Shown piece by piece: positions 33,749 through 40,591 of a DNA stretch of 40,591 bases. Position 1 is the stretch's first letter. The number at the start of each line of letters is the position of its first letter. Below the pieces are notes generated by a model. It was not told the DNA's origin. It made no database searches and worked only from the letters and a program-made list of their open reading frames with translations. A program made the position numbers and the translations under genes. Source of the DNA: Thermodesulfobacteriales bacterium (GTDB lineage: Bacteria; Desulfobacterota; Thermodesulfobacteria; Thermodesulfobacteriales; Thermodesulfatatoraceae); the NCBI GenBank assembly GCA_026986115.1, contig JALSPG010000067.1, forward strand, positions 1-40,591, given 5' to 3'.

Positions 33749-34453
33749 ATGAAAAGGCTTCATTACATTCAGCATGTACCCTTTGAGACCCCGGGAGCCA
33801 TTTTGGATTGGGCTCGAAGTCGGGGTTTTGAAGTCTCTCATACGCGAGTTTTTCTTAATGAACCATTCCCCTCGGCGCTTGATTTTGATCTTCTCGTCCT
33901 CATGGGGGGGCCAATGAGCGTTCATGACGAAGGTCAGTATCCCTGGCTTCCTGAAGAGAAAATCTTTCTTAAAAACGTGTTAGGTGAAGACGAAGATCGC
34001 ATCAAGATTATTGGCATTTGTCTGGGAGCACAACTTTTAGCTGAAGCTTTAGGGGGGGAGGTTTATCCCAATCGCTATAAGGAAATAGGATGGTTCCCTA
34101 TTGAGCTCACCAAAGCTGCCCGGGCGCATCTTCTTTTTCGGGATTGGCCGCCCAATTTCACAGTTTTTCACTGGCATGGGGAGACTTTTTCTCTTCCAAA
34201 AGGAGCTTTGAGGCTTGCCCGTTCTGAGGCCTGTGAAAACCAGGCTTTTCTCTATAAAGAGCGGGTTTTAGGGCTTCAGTTTCATTTTGAGGTTACACCT
34301 GAAATTGTGGCGGCGCTTCTAGAGGAAAGTGCCTCAGATATTGTTCCAGGCCCGTACGTGCAAGATCCAGAAGCGATCAAAGGGCAGGCTGAACTGTACG
34401 AATTTTGTCATGAAAGGCTTTTTCGTCTCTTAGATACTTTTATAAGACTTTAA
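33749..34453 (+). CDS. Stand-alone class I glutamine amidotransferase (GuaA-like domain)
   Basis: 234 residues with the class I amidotransferase triad: Cys in IIGICLGAQLLAEALGGEVY, and His-x-Glu in LGLQFHFEVTPE. LLVLMGGPMSVHDE is the early oxyanion loop. It matches the stand-alone 'GMP synthase-like glutamine amidotransferase' group, with no synthetase domain. Substrate is unknown; related proteins act on small amines or glutamyl conjugates. The ATG at 33749 follows GGAGG and comes 1 bp after the DAHP synthase stop, so they share a transcript. The 3' end overlaps rsmA by 14 bp on the other strand. Confidence 0.87.
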   Translation: MKRLHYIQHVPFETPGAILDWARSRGFEVSHTRVFLNEPFPSALDFDLLVLMGGPMSVHDEGQYPWLPEEKIFLKNVLGEDEDRIKIIGICLGAQLLAEALGGEVYPNRYKEIGWFPIELTKAARAHLLFRDWPPNFTVFHWHGETFSLPKGALRLARSEACENQAFLYKERVLGLQFHFEVTPEIVAALLEESASDIVPGPYVQDPEAIKGQAELYEFCHERLFRLLDTFIRL

Positions 34454-35303
34454 GACTTACCAATCTTTGGGTAAGTGCCAGAAATTTTTCCGGCTCTACC
34501 TCTTCGGCTCGGACCTTTGACGGTAAGCCCAATTCCTCAAAAATTCTGTTCAACTTATCTTTAGGAAGACCTAAGGCCCCCAAATTTTTGAGGAGTTTTT
34601 TGCGTCTGGCAGAAAAGGCTAATTTTAGAAGTTTTTGAAGTTCCTTTTCTTGGTAAATTTCTTCCCTTAAAACCGAAATCTTTACCACCGTGGAATACAC
34701 TTCAGGGGGCGGATAAAAATTCCCCGGGCCTAAGGTAAGAAGCCTTTCTACTTTGCAGGTGAGGGCAAGGTAGGCACTTAGGTGTCCGTAATCTTTACTT
34801 CCGGGTTTGGCAAGTAGCCTTTCTGCCACCTCCTTTTGAAACATGAAGACTGCAAACTCCCAAGCATTTCGTTCTTCAAGGAGTTTATAAAGGAGGCGGC
34901 TAGAAAGATAATAAGGAAGATTGCCGAAGAGGAGGAGTTTTTTACCGAGTTCTCGGGCCAAAGATAAATAATCGATCTTTAAAATGTCACCCTTTCGGAT
35001 CTCAACATTAGGTGGGAGCAAATTTTCTTGGCGCAAAATACGGATCAAATCCTCATCGATTTCGTAACCAATCACATGTGAGGCCTTTTCTGCAAGTGCC
35101 AAAGTCAGGACACCAAGACCAACCCCTAACTCTACCACCGGACACTTGCTTGGAATGTTAGCGAGAGCTACGATTTTTTGGGCAAGCTTTAAGTCAATAA
35201 GGAAATTTTGCCCCAGTCCTTTTTTGGCTTTGATACCGTATTTCTTGAGAAGATAGGCTGGAGATTTGAATTTATTTGTAACGGGGAAATTGACTTCTGG
35301 CAT
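34440..35303 (-). CDS. rsmA: 16S rRNA (adenine1518-N6/adenine1519-N6)-dimethyltransferase
   Basis: 287 residues of the KsgA/RsmA family, which dimethylates two adenines in the last helix of 16S rRNA. KKGLGQNFLIDLKLAQKIV is the conserved N-terminus, VVELGVGLGVLTLALAE is the SAM loop, YEIDEDLI the acidic strand end, and LLFGNLPYYLSS the catalytic NLPY motif. NFYPPPEVYSTVV and a C-terminal helical domain complete it. It begins inside the end of tsaD (32-bp overlap), so the two are tightly coupled. Confidence 0.95.
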   Translation of the reverse strand: MPEVNFPVTNKFKSPAYLLKKYGIKAKKGLGQNFLIDLKLAQKIVALANIPSKCPVVELGVGLGVLTLALAEKASHVIGYEIDEDLIRILRQENLLPPNVEIRKGDILKIDYLSLARELGKKLLLFGNLPYYLSSRLLYKLLEERNAWEFAVFMFQKEVAERLLAKPGSKDYGHLSAYLALTCKVERLLTLGPGNFYPPPEVYSTVVKISVLREEIYQEKELQKLLKLAFSARRKKLLKNLGALGLPKDKLNRIFEELGLPSKVRAEEVEPEKFLALTQRLVSLKVL

Positions 35304-36285
35304 AGACGTCTAGATCAAGGCCTGCAAATTCACCTCGCAGCCATTTTTGATAACCTGCTACGCCTACCATAGCAGCGTTATCGGTACAAAATTCCGGGCG
35401 AGGAAGGAAAAGGCGGAATCCCATTTTTTGAGCGGCCTCTTGAAATTCTTTTCGGAGTCGTTTATTGGCTGCCACCCCTCCTGCAATTACTAAGTCTTGA
35501 ACTCTGGTGACGGAAAGAGCCTTTAACGTCTTGGTGACGAGCACCTCCACCACTGCGGCTTCAAAACTGGCACAAAGGTCGTGTACTGGAATGGGGAGCC
35601 CCTTTTTCTTTAAGCCCTTTACAAAATTGACCACGGCGGTCTTAAGCCCTGAAAAGCTGAAATCGAAATTTTCTTTGTCGAGCAAAGGTCGGGGGAGGGG
35701 GATGCTTTGTGGATCTCCCTTTTCGGCTAAACGGCTGATAATTCGCCCTCCAGGGTAACCAAGCCCTAGAAGTTTGGCCACTTTGTCGAAGGCTTCACCA
35801 GCGGCATCGTCTCGAGTTTGGCCGAGGAGGTAGAATTTGAGGTAATCTTCCACCAAAAAAAGGGCAGTATGTCCCCCTGAAACCACTAACGCTAGAAAAG
35901 GAAAAGGGGGCTTTTTTTCTTCCAAAAAAGCCGCTAGAAAATGGGCGTTTATGTGATCTACCGCTAAAAGGGGTATTTTTTGAGCAAAAGAAAGCGCTTT
36001 AGCAAAAGAAACTCCTATTACCAAAGAGCCGATGAGCCCAGGGCCATTTGTAACGGCTACCGCCTCTATTTGGGTGAGTAATGTTCCAGCCTTTTCAAGT
36101 GTTTCGTAGGCAAGGGGCAAAATGAGTTCCATGTGTTTGCGAGAAGCAAGCTCAGGAACAATTCCGCCATAGCGGCGGTGAAGCTCTTCTTGAGATGCTA
36201 CCAGATTCGCAAGAACCCGCTCCCCGTCTTCAAGGATAGCAAAGGCTGTTTCATCACAAGAGGTCTCCAATGCTAAAAGTTTCAT
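35272..36285 (-). CDS. tsaD: tRNA N6-adenosine threonylcarbamoyltransferase TsaD
   Basis: Transfers threonylcarbamoyl to A37 of tRNAs that read ANN codons. 337 residues from the ATG at 36285; the frame reaches 36306 but family proteins begin at MKLLALETSCDETAFAI. It shows GGIVPELASRKHMELILP and HINAHFLAAF, giving the His metal ligands, then FLALVVSGGHTALFLV, DDAAGEAFDKVAKLLGLGYPGG, FSFSGLKTAV, IAGGVAANKRLR, and CTDNAAMVGVAGY. It heads the tsaD-rsmA pair and is divergent from radC. Confidence 0.96.
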   Translation of the reverse strand: MKLLALETSCDETAFAILEDGERVLANLVASQEELHRRYGGIVPELASRKHMELILPLAYETLEKAGTLLTQIEAVAVTNGPGLIGSLVIGVSFAKALSFAQKIPLLAVDHINAHFLAAFLEEKKPPFPFLALVVSGGHTALFLVEDYLKFYLLGQTRDDAAGEAFDKVAKLLGLGYPGGRIISRLAEKGDPQSIPLPRPLLDKENFDFSFSGLKTAVVNFVKGLKKKGLPIPVHDLCASFEAAVVEVLVTKTLKALSVTRVQDLVIAGGVAANKRLRKEFQEAAQKMGFRLFLPRPEFCTDNAAMVGVAGYQKWLRGEFAGLDLDVYARSQFPRYK

Positions 36286-36352
36286 AAAAATGAAATGTAA
36301 CAGCAAAATATAACTTTGCAGCTAAAAAGGCTTTCTTTCCGAAAAGAGAGGC

Positions 36353-37072
36353 ATGGAAAAAGATTTCAAGAAAAGAGTGGTCGGTCATCGGGAAAGACTG
36401 CGGCGCAAATTTTGGGAATATGGTATTGAGGCCTTCACCGATGAAGAAGTGCTGGAACTTCTCCTCATTTTTGGCACCCCGCGCAAAGATTGTAAACTTG
36501 CCGCTCGGGAAGCCCTTAAACGCTTTGGTGATTTGGCCACAGTGATGGAAGCCTCGGTGGAAGATCTTTGCAAGGTGACTGGAATTGGGAAAAAGAACGC
36601 CTTAGCTATCAAATTTGTGCACGCCGTGGCTCGAAGATTCCTTGCAAGACGGATCGAAAAGAGACCTTATCTTTCTTCAGCCCGCGAAGTTTATGAATAC
36701 TTGGCCCATAGCATGATGGATCTCAAGAAAGAAGTCTTCAAAGCCCTTTATCTTGACGCGGGGAATCGTATCTTGGCGATAGAAGATCTCTTTAAAGGTA
36801 CGGTGAATGAAAGCGTTGTCTACTTGCGTGAGATTTTTGAACGTGCTTTCAAACATCATGCAAGCGCGCTGGTGGTGGTCCATAATCATCCCTCAGGAAG
36901 ACTCTCTCCTTCTCCAGCAGATATCGATCTTACGCGCAGTCTTTGGCTGGCAGCAAAACTTTTGCAAGTTAAACTCCTGGATCATCTCATTATTGCTAAA
37001 GGTGGTTATTTCAGTTTTGCTGAAGAAGGACTTCTAGTGCAAATCGCTACGGAGGTGGAAAGCCGCCTATGA
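36353..37072 (+). CDS. radC: RadC family JAB-domain protein
   Basis: 239 residues. An N-terminal helix-hairpin-helix-like part (VGHRERLRRKFWEYGIEAF, VTGIGKKNALAIKF) precedes a metal-dependent JAB/MPN domain from about residue 110 with GTVNESVVYLREIFERAF, VVVHNHPSGRLSPSPADI (metal His pair with the following acidic residue) and LLDHLIIAKGGYFSF. It has the same two-part layout as other RadC proteins. The molecular role remains debated; the E. coli repair phenotype was re-assigned. Its last 4 bp overlap the IspH fusion gene, so they are co-transcribed. Confidence 0.93.
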   Translation: MEKDFKKRVVGHRERLRRKFWEYGIEAFTDEEVLELLLIFGTPRKDCKLAAREALKRFGDLATVMEASVEDLCKVTGIGKKNALAIKFVHAVARRFLARRIEKRPYLSSAREVYEYLAHSMMDLKKEVFKALYLDAGNRILAIEDLFKGTVNESVVYLREIFERAFKHHASALVVVHNHPSGRLSPSPADIDLTRSLWLAAKLLQVKLLDHLIIAKGGYFSFAEEGLLVQIATEVESRL

Positions 37073-38802
37073 AGGTGGTTATGGCCAAAAAGGCAGGTTT
37101 TTGTATGGGGGTAAGACGGGCGGTACAACTTGCCATTAAGGCCTCTTATGAAGCGGAAAAGCCGGTCTATACTTATGGCCCTCTTATCCATAACGAACAA
37201 GCCTTAAAACTGCTTGAAATGTTAGGAGTAAAGCCTCTTAAAAAGATCCCCTCTAAAGCTCAGGGCACTATTATTATCAGAGCCCATGGGGTTCCTCCGC
37301 AAGATAAAAAAAATCTTAAAGAGGCAGGGTTTAAGGTAATAGATGGGACCTGTCCGCGTGTTTCAAGAGTTCAAGCCCTGGCAAGAAAATATAGTCGGGA
37401 AGGATATCATGTAATCATTGTAGGAGATCCAGACCACGCCGAAGTAAAGGGTATTCTGGGGTATGCGGGTAAACAGGGTATTGTGGTCAGCAACTTTCGG
37501 GATTTAGAAAATCTTCCCCCCTTAAAGAAATACGTAGTCCTTTCACAAACCACCCAAGATGAAGAATTCTTCAAGCTGATTTCAGAAGAAATTTTGGCTC
37601 GCTATCCGGGAGGCAAAGTCTATAACACTATTTGTAACGCTACCCATGATAGACAGCGCGAGGTAAGAAACCTTTGTAAGGAATGTGACGCCATTGTGGT
37701 TGTTGGGGGAAAACACAGTGCCAATACCAAACGTTTGGCCATGATTGCTCGGGAAGAAGGCAAAGAGGTCTTTTTGGTGGAGACAGCAGAAGAGCTTGAT
37801 CTTGGAAAAATTCAAAAATTTCGCAAGGTTGGCGTTACTGCAGGGGCTTCTACCCCCAATTGGGTAATCAACCAAGTTATTCGTACCCTGGAAGAGCTTC
37901 CTTCTCCCTACGAATCACCTTTCAGGAGATGGGGGCGGAAATTTTTACGCTTTCTTATGGAAAGCAATCTCGCTCTGGCTGGCGGAGCAGCTTTTTTGGC
38001 TTCAGCGGTCCTTTTGGCGGCAGGTTATCCTTTTAAGATTTCTCTGGCCCTTCTTTCAGCTCTTTTCCTTTTCGCTGCTCATACGGTAAATCGTCTGGTG
38101 GATTTAAAGTCGCTTCGTCTTAATGACCCTTTTCGTGCACAATTTTTGGAGAAAAATCGCAAAATTTTCGCTATAGCTACGGTTATTTCCTTTATTCTTT
38201 CTCTTTTTCTTGCATGGCATTTGAATCCAGCTGCATTTGTGATAGTAAGCTTCCTCATCCTAGGAAGCACTCTTTATAGTCTTCCGCTTTTTGGGCGGAG
38301 GGAACATTTTTCTCCTGTCCAACGTATTCCCGGGGCTCGGAGTCTTTTTATCGCCTTGGGCTGGTGGTCAATATTGTGTTTTTTGCCAGCCCTTGTTTTC
38401 AAGTACCGACCGGTACTCTTTTGGCTTGGGATGATAGTTTTTTTGGTGGCTTTTATGCGGGCGGTACTTTTGGAACTTCTCGAACTTCAAGGCGATGGTT
38501 TTGTAGGGAAAGAAACCTTGCCGGTGTTTATTGGCCCCCGAAAGACCTTTTTGGTACTCAAGATTTGCTGGCTGGGTTTTGGCTTTTCTATTTTAGGGGG
38601 GCTCCTTTGGGGAGGCCTTATGAAAGAGGGGGTCGTAGCCTTTTTGGCTTTTATATACATTTATTTTGTACTTCGACAGTATGAAAAAGAACTTTTGGGC
38701 AGGGATTTTTATCTGGAACTTTTAGCCGAAGGCCTACCTATAATTACTGGTTTGAGTTTACTCTTTGCTGTGGGAATAAAGGGAGTGGTTTCGCAAGAAT
38801 GA
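37069..38802 (+). CDS. ispH: Fusion of IspH (HMBPP reductase) and a UbiA-like prenyltransferase domain
   Basis: 577 residues in two domains. Residues 1 to about 282 are a full IspH, the last enzyme of the MEP pathway, reducing HMBPP to IPP and DMAPP with a [4Fe-4S] cluster: KAGFCMGVRRAVQLA (Cys 12), GTCPRVSRVQ, ATHDRQREVRNLC, and VGVTAGASTPNWVINQVI. Residues about 283-577 hold about nine predicted membrane helices resembling UbiA prenyltransferases: NRLVDLKSLRLNDPFR in place of the usual NxxxDxxxDxxNxxxR, so the second Asp is missing, and ELQGDGFVGKETLP in place of DxxGDxxxGxxTLP. The frame is continuous, with no stop or start at the joint, and overlaps radC by 4 bp and tadA by 4 bp. Prenyl transfer by the second domain is inferred and may be altered. 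Confidence 0.88.
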   Translation: MKVVMAKKAGFCMGVRRAVQLAIKASYEAEKPVYTYGPLIHNEQALKLLEMLGVKPLKKIPSKAQGTIIIRAHGVPPQDKKNLKEAGFKVIDGTCPRVSRVQALARKYSREGYHVIIVGDPDHAEVKGILGYAGKQGIVVSNFRDLENLPPLKKYVVLSQTTQDEEFFKLISEEILARYPGGKVYNTICNATHDRQREVRNLCKECDAIVVVGGKHSANTKRLAMIAREEGKEVFLVETAEELDLGKIQKFRKVGVTAGASTPNWVINQVIRTLEELPSPYESPFRRWGRKFLRFLMESNLALAGGAAFLASAVLLAAGYPFKISLALLSALFLFAAHTVNRLVDLKSLRLNDPFRAQFLEKNRKIFAIATVISFILSLFLAWHLNPAAFVIVSFLILGSTLYSLPLFGRREHFSPVQRIPGARSLFIALGWWSILCFLPALVFKYRPVLFWLGMIVFLVAFMRAVLLELLELQGDGFVGKETLPVFIGPRKTFLVLKICWLGFGFSILGGLLWGGLMKEGVVAFLAFIYIYFVLRQYEKELLGRDFYLELLAEGLPIITGLSLLFAVGIKGVVSQE

Positions 38803-39251
38803 TAGAGGATGAAATCTTTATGCAAAGGGCCCTTTATTTGGCCCGAGAGGCAGCAAAGAAAGGGGAAGTGCCAGTAGGGGCGGTTTTAGTGGGCCCGGAA
38901 GGAGAAATTCTTGCGGAAACTCATAATCAACCGCTGAAGCTTTGTGATCCCACGGCACACGCAGAGATTTTGGCCTTAAGAGAAGGGGCCCAAAAACTTG
39001 GTAATTATCGCCTGGTTGGGACAACCCTTTATGTGACTTTAGAACCTTGCCCCATGTGTGCCGGTGCTTTAGTATATGCGCGGGTGAAACGCTTAGTTTT
39101 TGGGGCCTTTGATCAGAAGACGGGGGCGTGTGGTTCGGTGTATAATATTGTCAATGACCCGCGCCTTAACCACAGGTTGGAAGTTTTAGGAGGTCTTTTG
39201 GCCGAAGAGGCCAAAGTTCTTTTACAAGAATTTTTTAGGCTCAGACGTTAG
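38799..39251 (+). CDS. tadA: tRNA-specific adenosine deaminase TadA
   Basis: A 150-residue deaminase that converts A34 of tRNA-Arg(ACG) to inosine. It shows GEVPVGAVLVGPEGEILAE, TAHAEILAL (zinc His and catalytic Glu) and LEPCPMCAGALVYAR (two zinc Cys), then FGAFDQKTGACGSVYN, a segment typical of TadA. The ATG overlaps the end of the preceding fusion gene (ATGA). Its last base is also the first base of the tRNA-Ser(CGA) gene. Confidence 0.94.
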   Translation: MIEDEIFMQRALYLAREAAKKGEVPVGAVLVGPEGEILAETHNQPLKLCDPTAHAEILALREGAQKLGNYRLVGTTLYVTLEPCPMCAGALVYARVKRLVFGAFDQKTGACGSVYNIVNDPRLNHRLEVLGGLLAEEAKVLLQEFFRLRR

Positions 39252-39341
39252 GAGGGGTGCCCGAGTGGTCGAAGGGGGCGGCCTCGAAAGCCGCTGAGGG
39301 CCTCTGGCCCTCCGGGGGTTCGAATCCCTCCCCCTCCGCCA
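39251..39341 (+). tRNA. tRNA-Ser(CGA)
   Basis: Acceptor GGAGGGG pairs with CCCCTCC (39331-39337), the anticodon stem GCGGC/GCCGC holds the loop CTCGAAA with anticodon CGA at 39285-39287, and a long variable arm (GAGGGCCTCTGGCCCTC) is present, as in serine tRNAs. The T loop is TTCGAAT. The CCA end is encoded. It reads UCG codons. Confidence 0.96.
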
Positions 39342-39387
39342 AAAGACTTGTGTAAGCTCAAAAGGCCAATTAAAATGCCTCTAAAAA

Positions 39388-39481
39388 GGAGGGGTGCCCG
39401 AGCGGCCGAAGGGGCACGACTGGAAATCGTGTGTGCGGGCTAAACCCCGCACCGTGGGTTCGAATCCCACCCCCTCCGCCA
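39388..39481 (+). tRNA. tRNA-Ser(GGA)
   Basis: Acceptor GGAGGGG pairs with a CCCCTCC near the end, the anticodon stem CACGA/TCGTG holds CTGGAAA with anticodon GGA at 39422-39424, and a long variable arm (TGCGGGCTAAACCCCGCA) is present. CCA is encoded. It reads UCC and UCU. The 5' part is nearly identical to the tRNA-Ser(CGA) gene 46 bp upstream, as expected of a duplicated pair. Confidence 0.96.
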
Positions 39482-39526
39482 CTTCTTCCAAAAAGTAAAA
39501 TCTTCCGTTAAGATAACTTTCGCTAT

Positions 39527-39628
39527 GGCTGCTGGGTCCTGCGCGACGGATCCCCGCGAACCCCGCCAGGCCCGGAAGGGAGCAACGGTAGTGGGGCTCT
39601 CCGGGTGCCGCAGGGGAGCCCAGCAGCC
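39527..39628 (+). ncRNA. ffs: Small signal recognition particle RNA (4.5S type)
   Basis: The ends GGCTGCTGGG (39527-39536) and CCCAGCAGCC (39619-39628) pair to close one long hairpin. The internal GCCAGGCCCGGAAGGGAGCA and CAACGGTAG segments are the conserved Ffh-binding region with its GGAA tetraloop. About 102 nt, typical of short bacterial SRP RNAs without an Alu domain. Translated frames over this region are artefacts. Confidence 0.95.
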
Positions 39629-39634
39629 GCCAGC

Positions 39635-39730
39635 GGAAGCGCCAGGGGCCTGGTGGCCCCCCCGGGCTTCAAACCCGGTGCACCGTCGGAGACGGCGGTG
39701 GGTGGGTTCGATTCCCATGCGCTTCCGCCA
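39635..39730 (+). tRNA. selC: tRNA-Sec(TCA), selenocysteine tRNA
   Basis: About 96 nt with features special to tRNA-Sec: an 8-bp acceptor (GGAAGCGC with GCGCTTCC at 39719-39726), a long 6-bp D stem (GGGGCC-TGGT-GGCCCC), anticodon stem CCGGG/CCCGG around CTTCAAA with anticodon TCA at 39669-39671, a long variable arm, and a T loop TTCGATT. Discriminator G and CCA follow. It decodes UGA as selenocysteine when helped by SelB, matching the UGA in fdhA. It lies 6 bp after the SRP RNA. Confidence 0.96.
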
Positions 39731-39911
39731 TTTTTTTCGATTTCTTGCAGACTTACGAGCGCTAAATCCAGCCTGGTGACAGTCCGGTGACACTAGCCAA
39801 AAATCCGTTGATACTCAAGGCTTTCCCGCCGAGACTCAATTGCAGTAAGAGCCCAATAAATCTTATTTTGATGGCCAATATGGCGGGGGGGAGCGCTAGC
39901 CCTTGCCAATT

Positions 39912-40591
39912 TTAATTTTTAAGCTCCTCCACCTCAAAGGAGACGATGTTGCGCTCGCGCTTGCTTAATTCCACTCCGATGAGAAAGATTTTGTGGCACT
40001 CTGCGGTATATTTTTCAAAGTAGCGTTTCTCTTTGAGTTGCTCTAGAGCCCTGCCTTCGGCTTCTCCCTCCACCACCTTGAATTCGAAAAGATAGCAGCG
40101 GTCTTCAAAGAGCACCGCCATATCTAACCGGCCATGATTGGTGGCGTCTTCCACCCGCACCTCTAACCCCAGCGCCGCAAAATAGCAGTAAAAGATGCTC
40201 GCATAAAAAAACCTCGTAGCCTGAAAGCTCTGTCTTTCGGTACCAGTCATGCGGTATGGAAGCAAAGAAGGCAGAGAAGATCTTCTGTAATCCTTCAAAG
40301 TCATTGGCCTCCAGGGCATCGTAGAGTCTGTCTATCAGGCGTTCTTTCTCAGAAGTTCTTTCTGCCAGGAAATTGAGCACCGCATCCGTAAAACTCATCT
40401 TCACTTCCAGATTTGGATAACCGAGGAGATACCTGCGCCTGGGGCCTCGCTTTCTCAACTCCTTGATGGTGAGGTAGCCGGTTTGAAAGAGGAGGGTTTC
40501 GGGTTCGATAGAATCGACGTCGAAGCTTTCAAGGATTTCGTCTCCGACTTCGAGATGTTCGAGTTCTGGGAGGAAGAATTTTTTCCGTAAG
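39912..40591 (-). pseudogene. AAA-ATPase-like/DUF1703 (PD-(D/E)XK) protein, 3' part, frameshifted
   Basis: The frame is open at the right edge (FFLPELEHLEVGDEILES, then LLFQTGYLTIKEL), the C-terminal part of an AAA-ATPase-like domain. It continues through SFTDAVLNFLAERTSEKERL into the DUF1703 nuclease-like domain. At about 40203-40209 a run of seven Ts on the coding strand (seven As on the plus strand) breaks it: with six, YEVF joins to YASIFYCYFAALGLEV, NHGRLDMAVLFEDRCYLFEF and the end EVEELKN. The D...EFK motif of the PD-(D/E)XK fold is intact. Many copies of this family occur in thermophiles and anaerobes; function is not established. A single homopolymer error or real decay would both explain the break. 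Confidence 0.75.

Noticed and set aside
39440-39793. Long open frames on both strands over the RNA cluster
   Set aside because: They lie over the tRNA-Ser, SRP RNA and tRNA-Sec genes, whose structures are unmistakable; the frames are by-products of GC-rich structured RNA.
39731-39911. Possible integration site or integrase remnant just after tRNA-Sec
   Set aside because: A GGTGACA direct repeat and the tRNA 3' end looked suggestive, but no integrase fragment or second tRNA-end copy could be found. I see no gene in this stretch.

Overview
The window looks like a piece of the chromosome of a thermophilic, anaerobic, sulfate-reducer-like bacterium, most likely of the Thermodesulfobacteria type. 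This is inferred from gene content: a selenium-dependent respiratory formate dehydrogenase, a multiheme c-type cytochrome, a menaquinone-type methyltransferase, phenylacetate-CoA ligase, many lysine/glutamate/arginine-rich proteins and short, often overlapping intergenic regions. No CRISPR array, rRNA operon or intact transposase gene was seen, and no stretch longer than 300 bases lacks a gene or RNA.

Layout. 1-680: the tail of a coiled-coil protein with a nuclease-like C-terminus, broken by two frameshifts. 775-898: a small MITE-like inverted-repeat element. 945-2787: divergent rsmB and a YbgC-type thioesterase. 2820-8905: a macromolecular-synthesis cluster rpsU, mutS2, dnaG, rpoD with a promoter, a putative operator, a terminator after rpsU and a long hairpin after rpoD. 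8927-12499: accessory stretch with a small membrane protein, an aminotransferase, an ADP-ribosylglycohydrolase, a repeat-rich coiled-coil protein and two copies of a palindromic repeat. 12505-14930: UbiE/MenG methyltransferase divergent from a CPA2 antiporter and a small membrane protein. 14927-21782 (minus strand): a six-gene formate dehydrogenase cluster (polyferredoxin, TorD-like chaperone, small Tat-type protein, FdhA, FdhB, FdhC). FdhA is read through an in-frame UGA, and a SECIS-like hairpin follows that codon. 21828-26443: a fused radical SAM/DUF2344 protein, an HDOD protein and a tRNA-dihydrouridine synthase. 26551-28375: a cytochrome c and a chemoreceptor, both damaged by frame lesions. 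28400-34453: phenylacetate-CoA ligase, aminotransferase, an MoaD/ThiS-ThiF pair, MarC, a divergent DAHP synthase and a glutamine amidotransferase. 34440-39251: rsmA, tsaD, radC, an IspH-UbiA fusion and tadA. 39251-39730: an RNA cluster of tRNA-Ser(CGA), tRNA-Ser(GGA), the small SRP RNA and tRNA-Sec. 39912-40591: a frameshifted AAA-ATPase-like/DUF1703 gene running off the right edge.

How it fits together. The tRNA-Sec gene and the UGA-containing fdhA support each other: the organism inserts selenocysteine, although selA, selB and selD are not in this window. The formate dehydrogenase carries a Tat signal on FdhA, four Fe-S clusters on FdhB and a cytochrome b membrane subunit, so it probably oxidises formate outside the membrane and feeds the quinone pool. 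The most unusual single gene is the fusion of IspH, the last enzyme of the MEP isoprenoid pathway, to a UbiA-like membrane prenyltransferase domain. Frame lesions cluster in the nuclease-like, cytochrome and chemoreceptor genes while housekeeping genes are intact, which suggests real decay, though homopolymer sequencing errors cannot be excluded for some of them.
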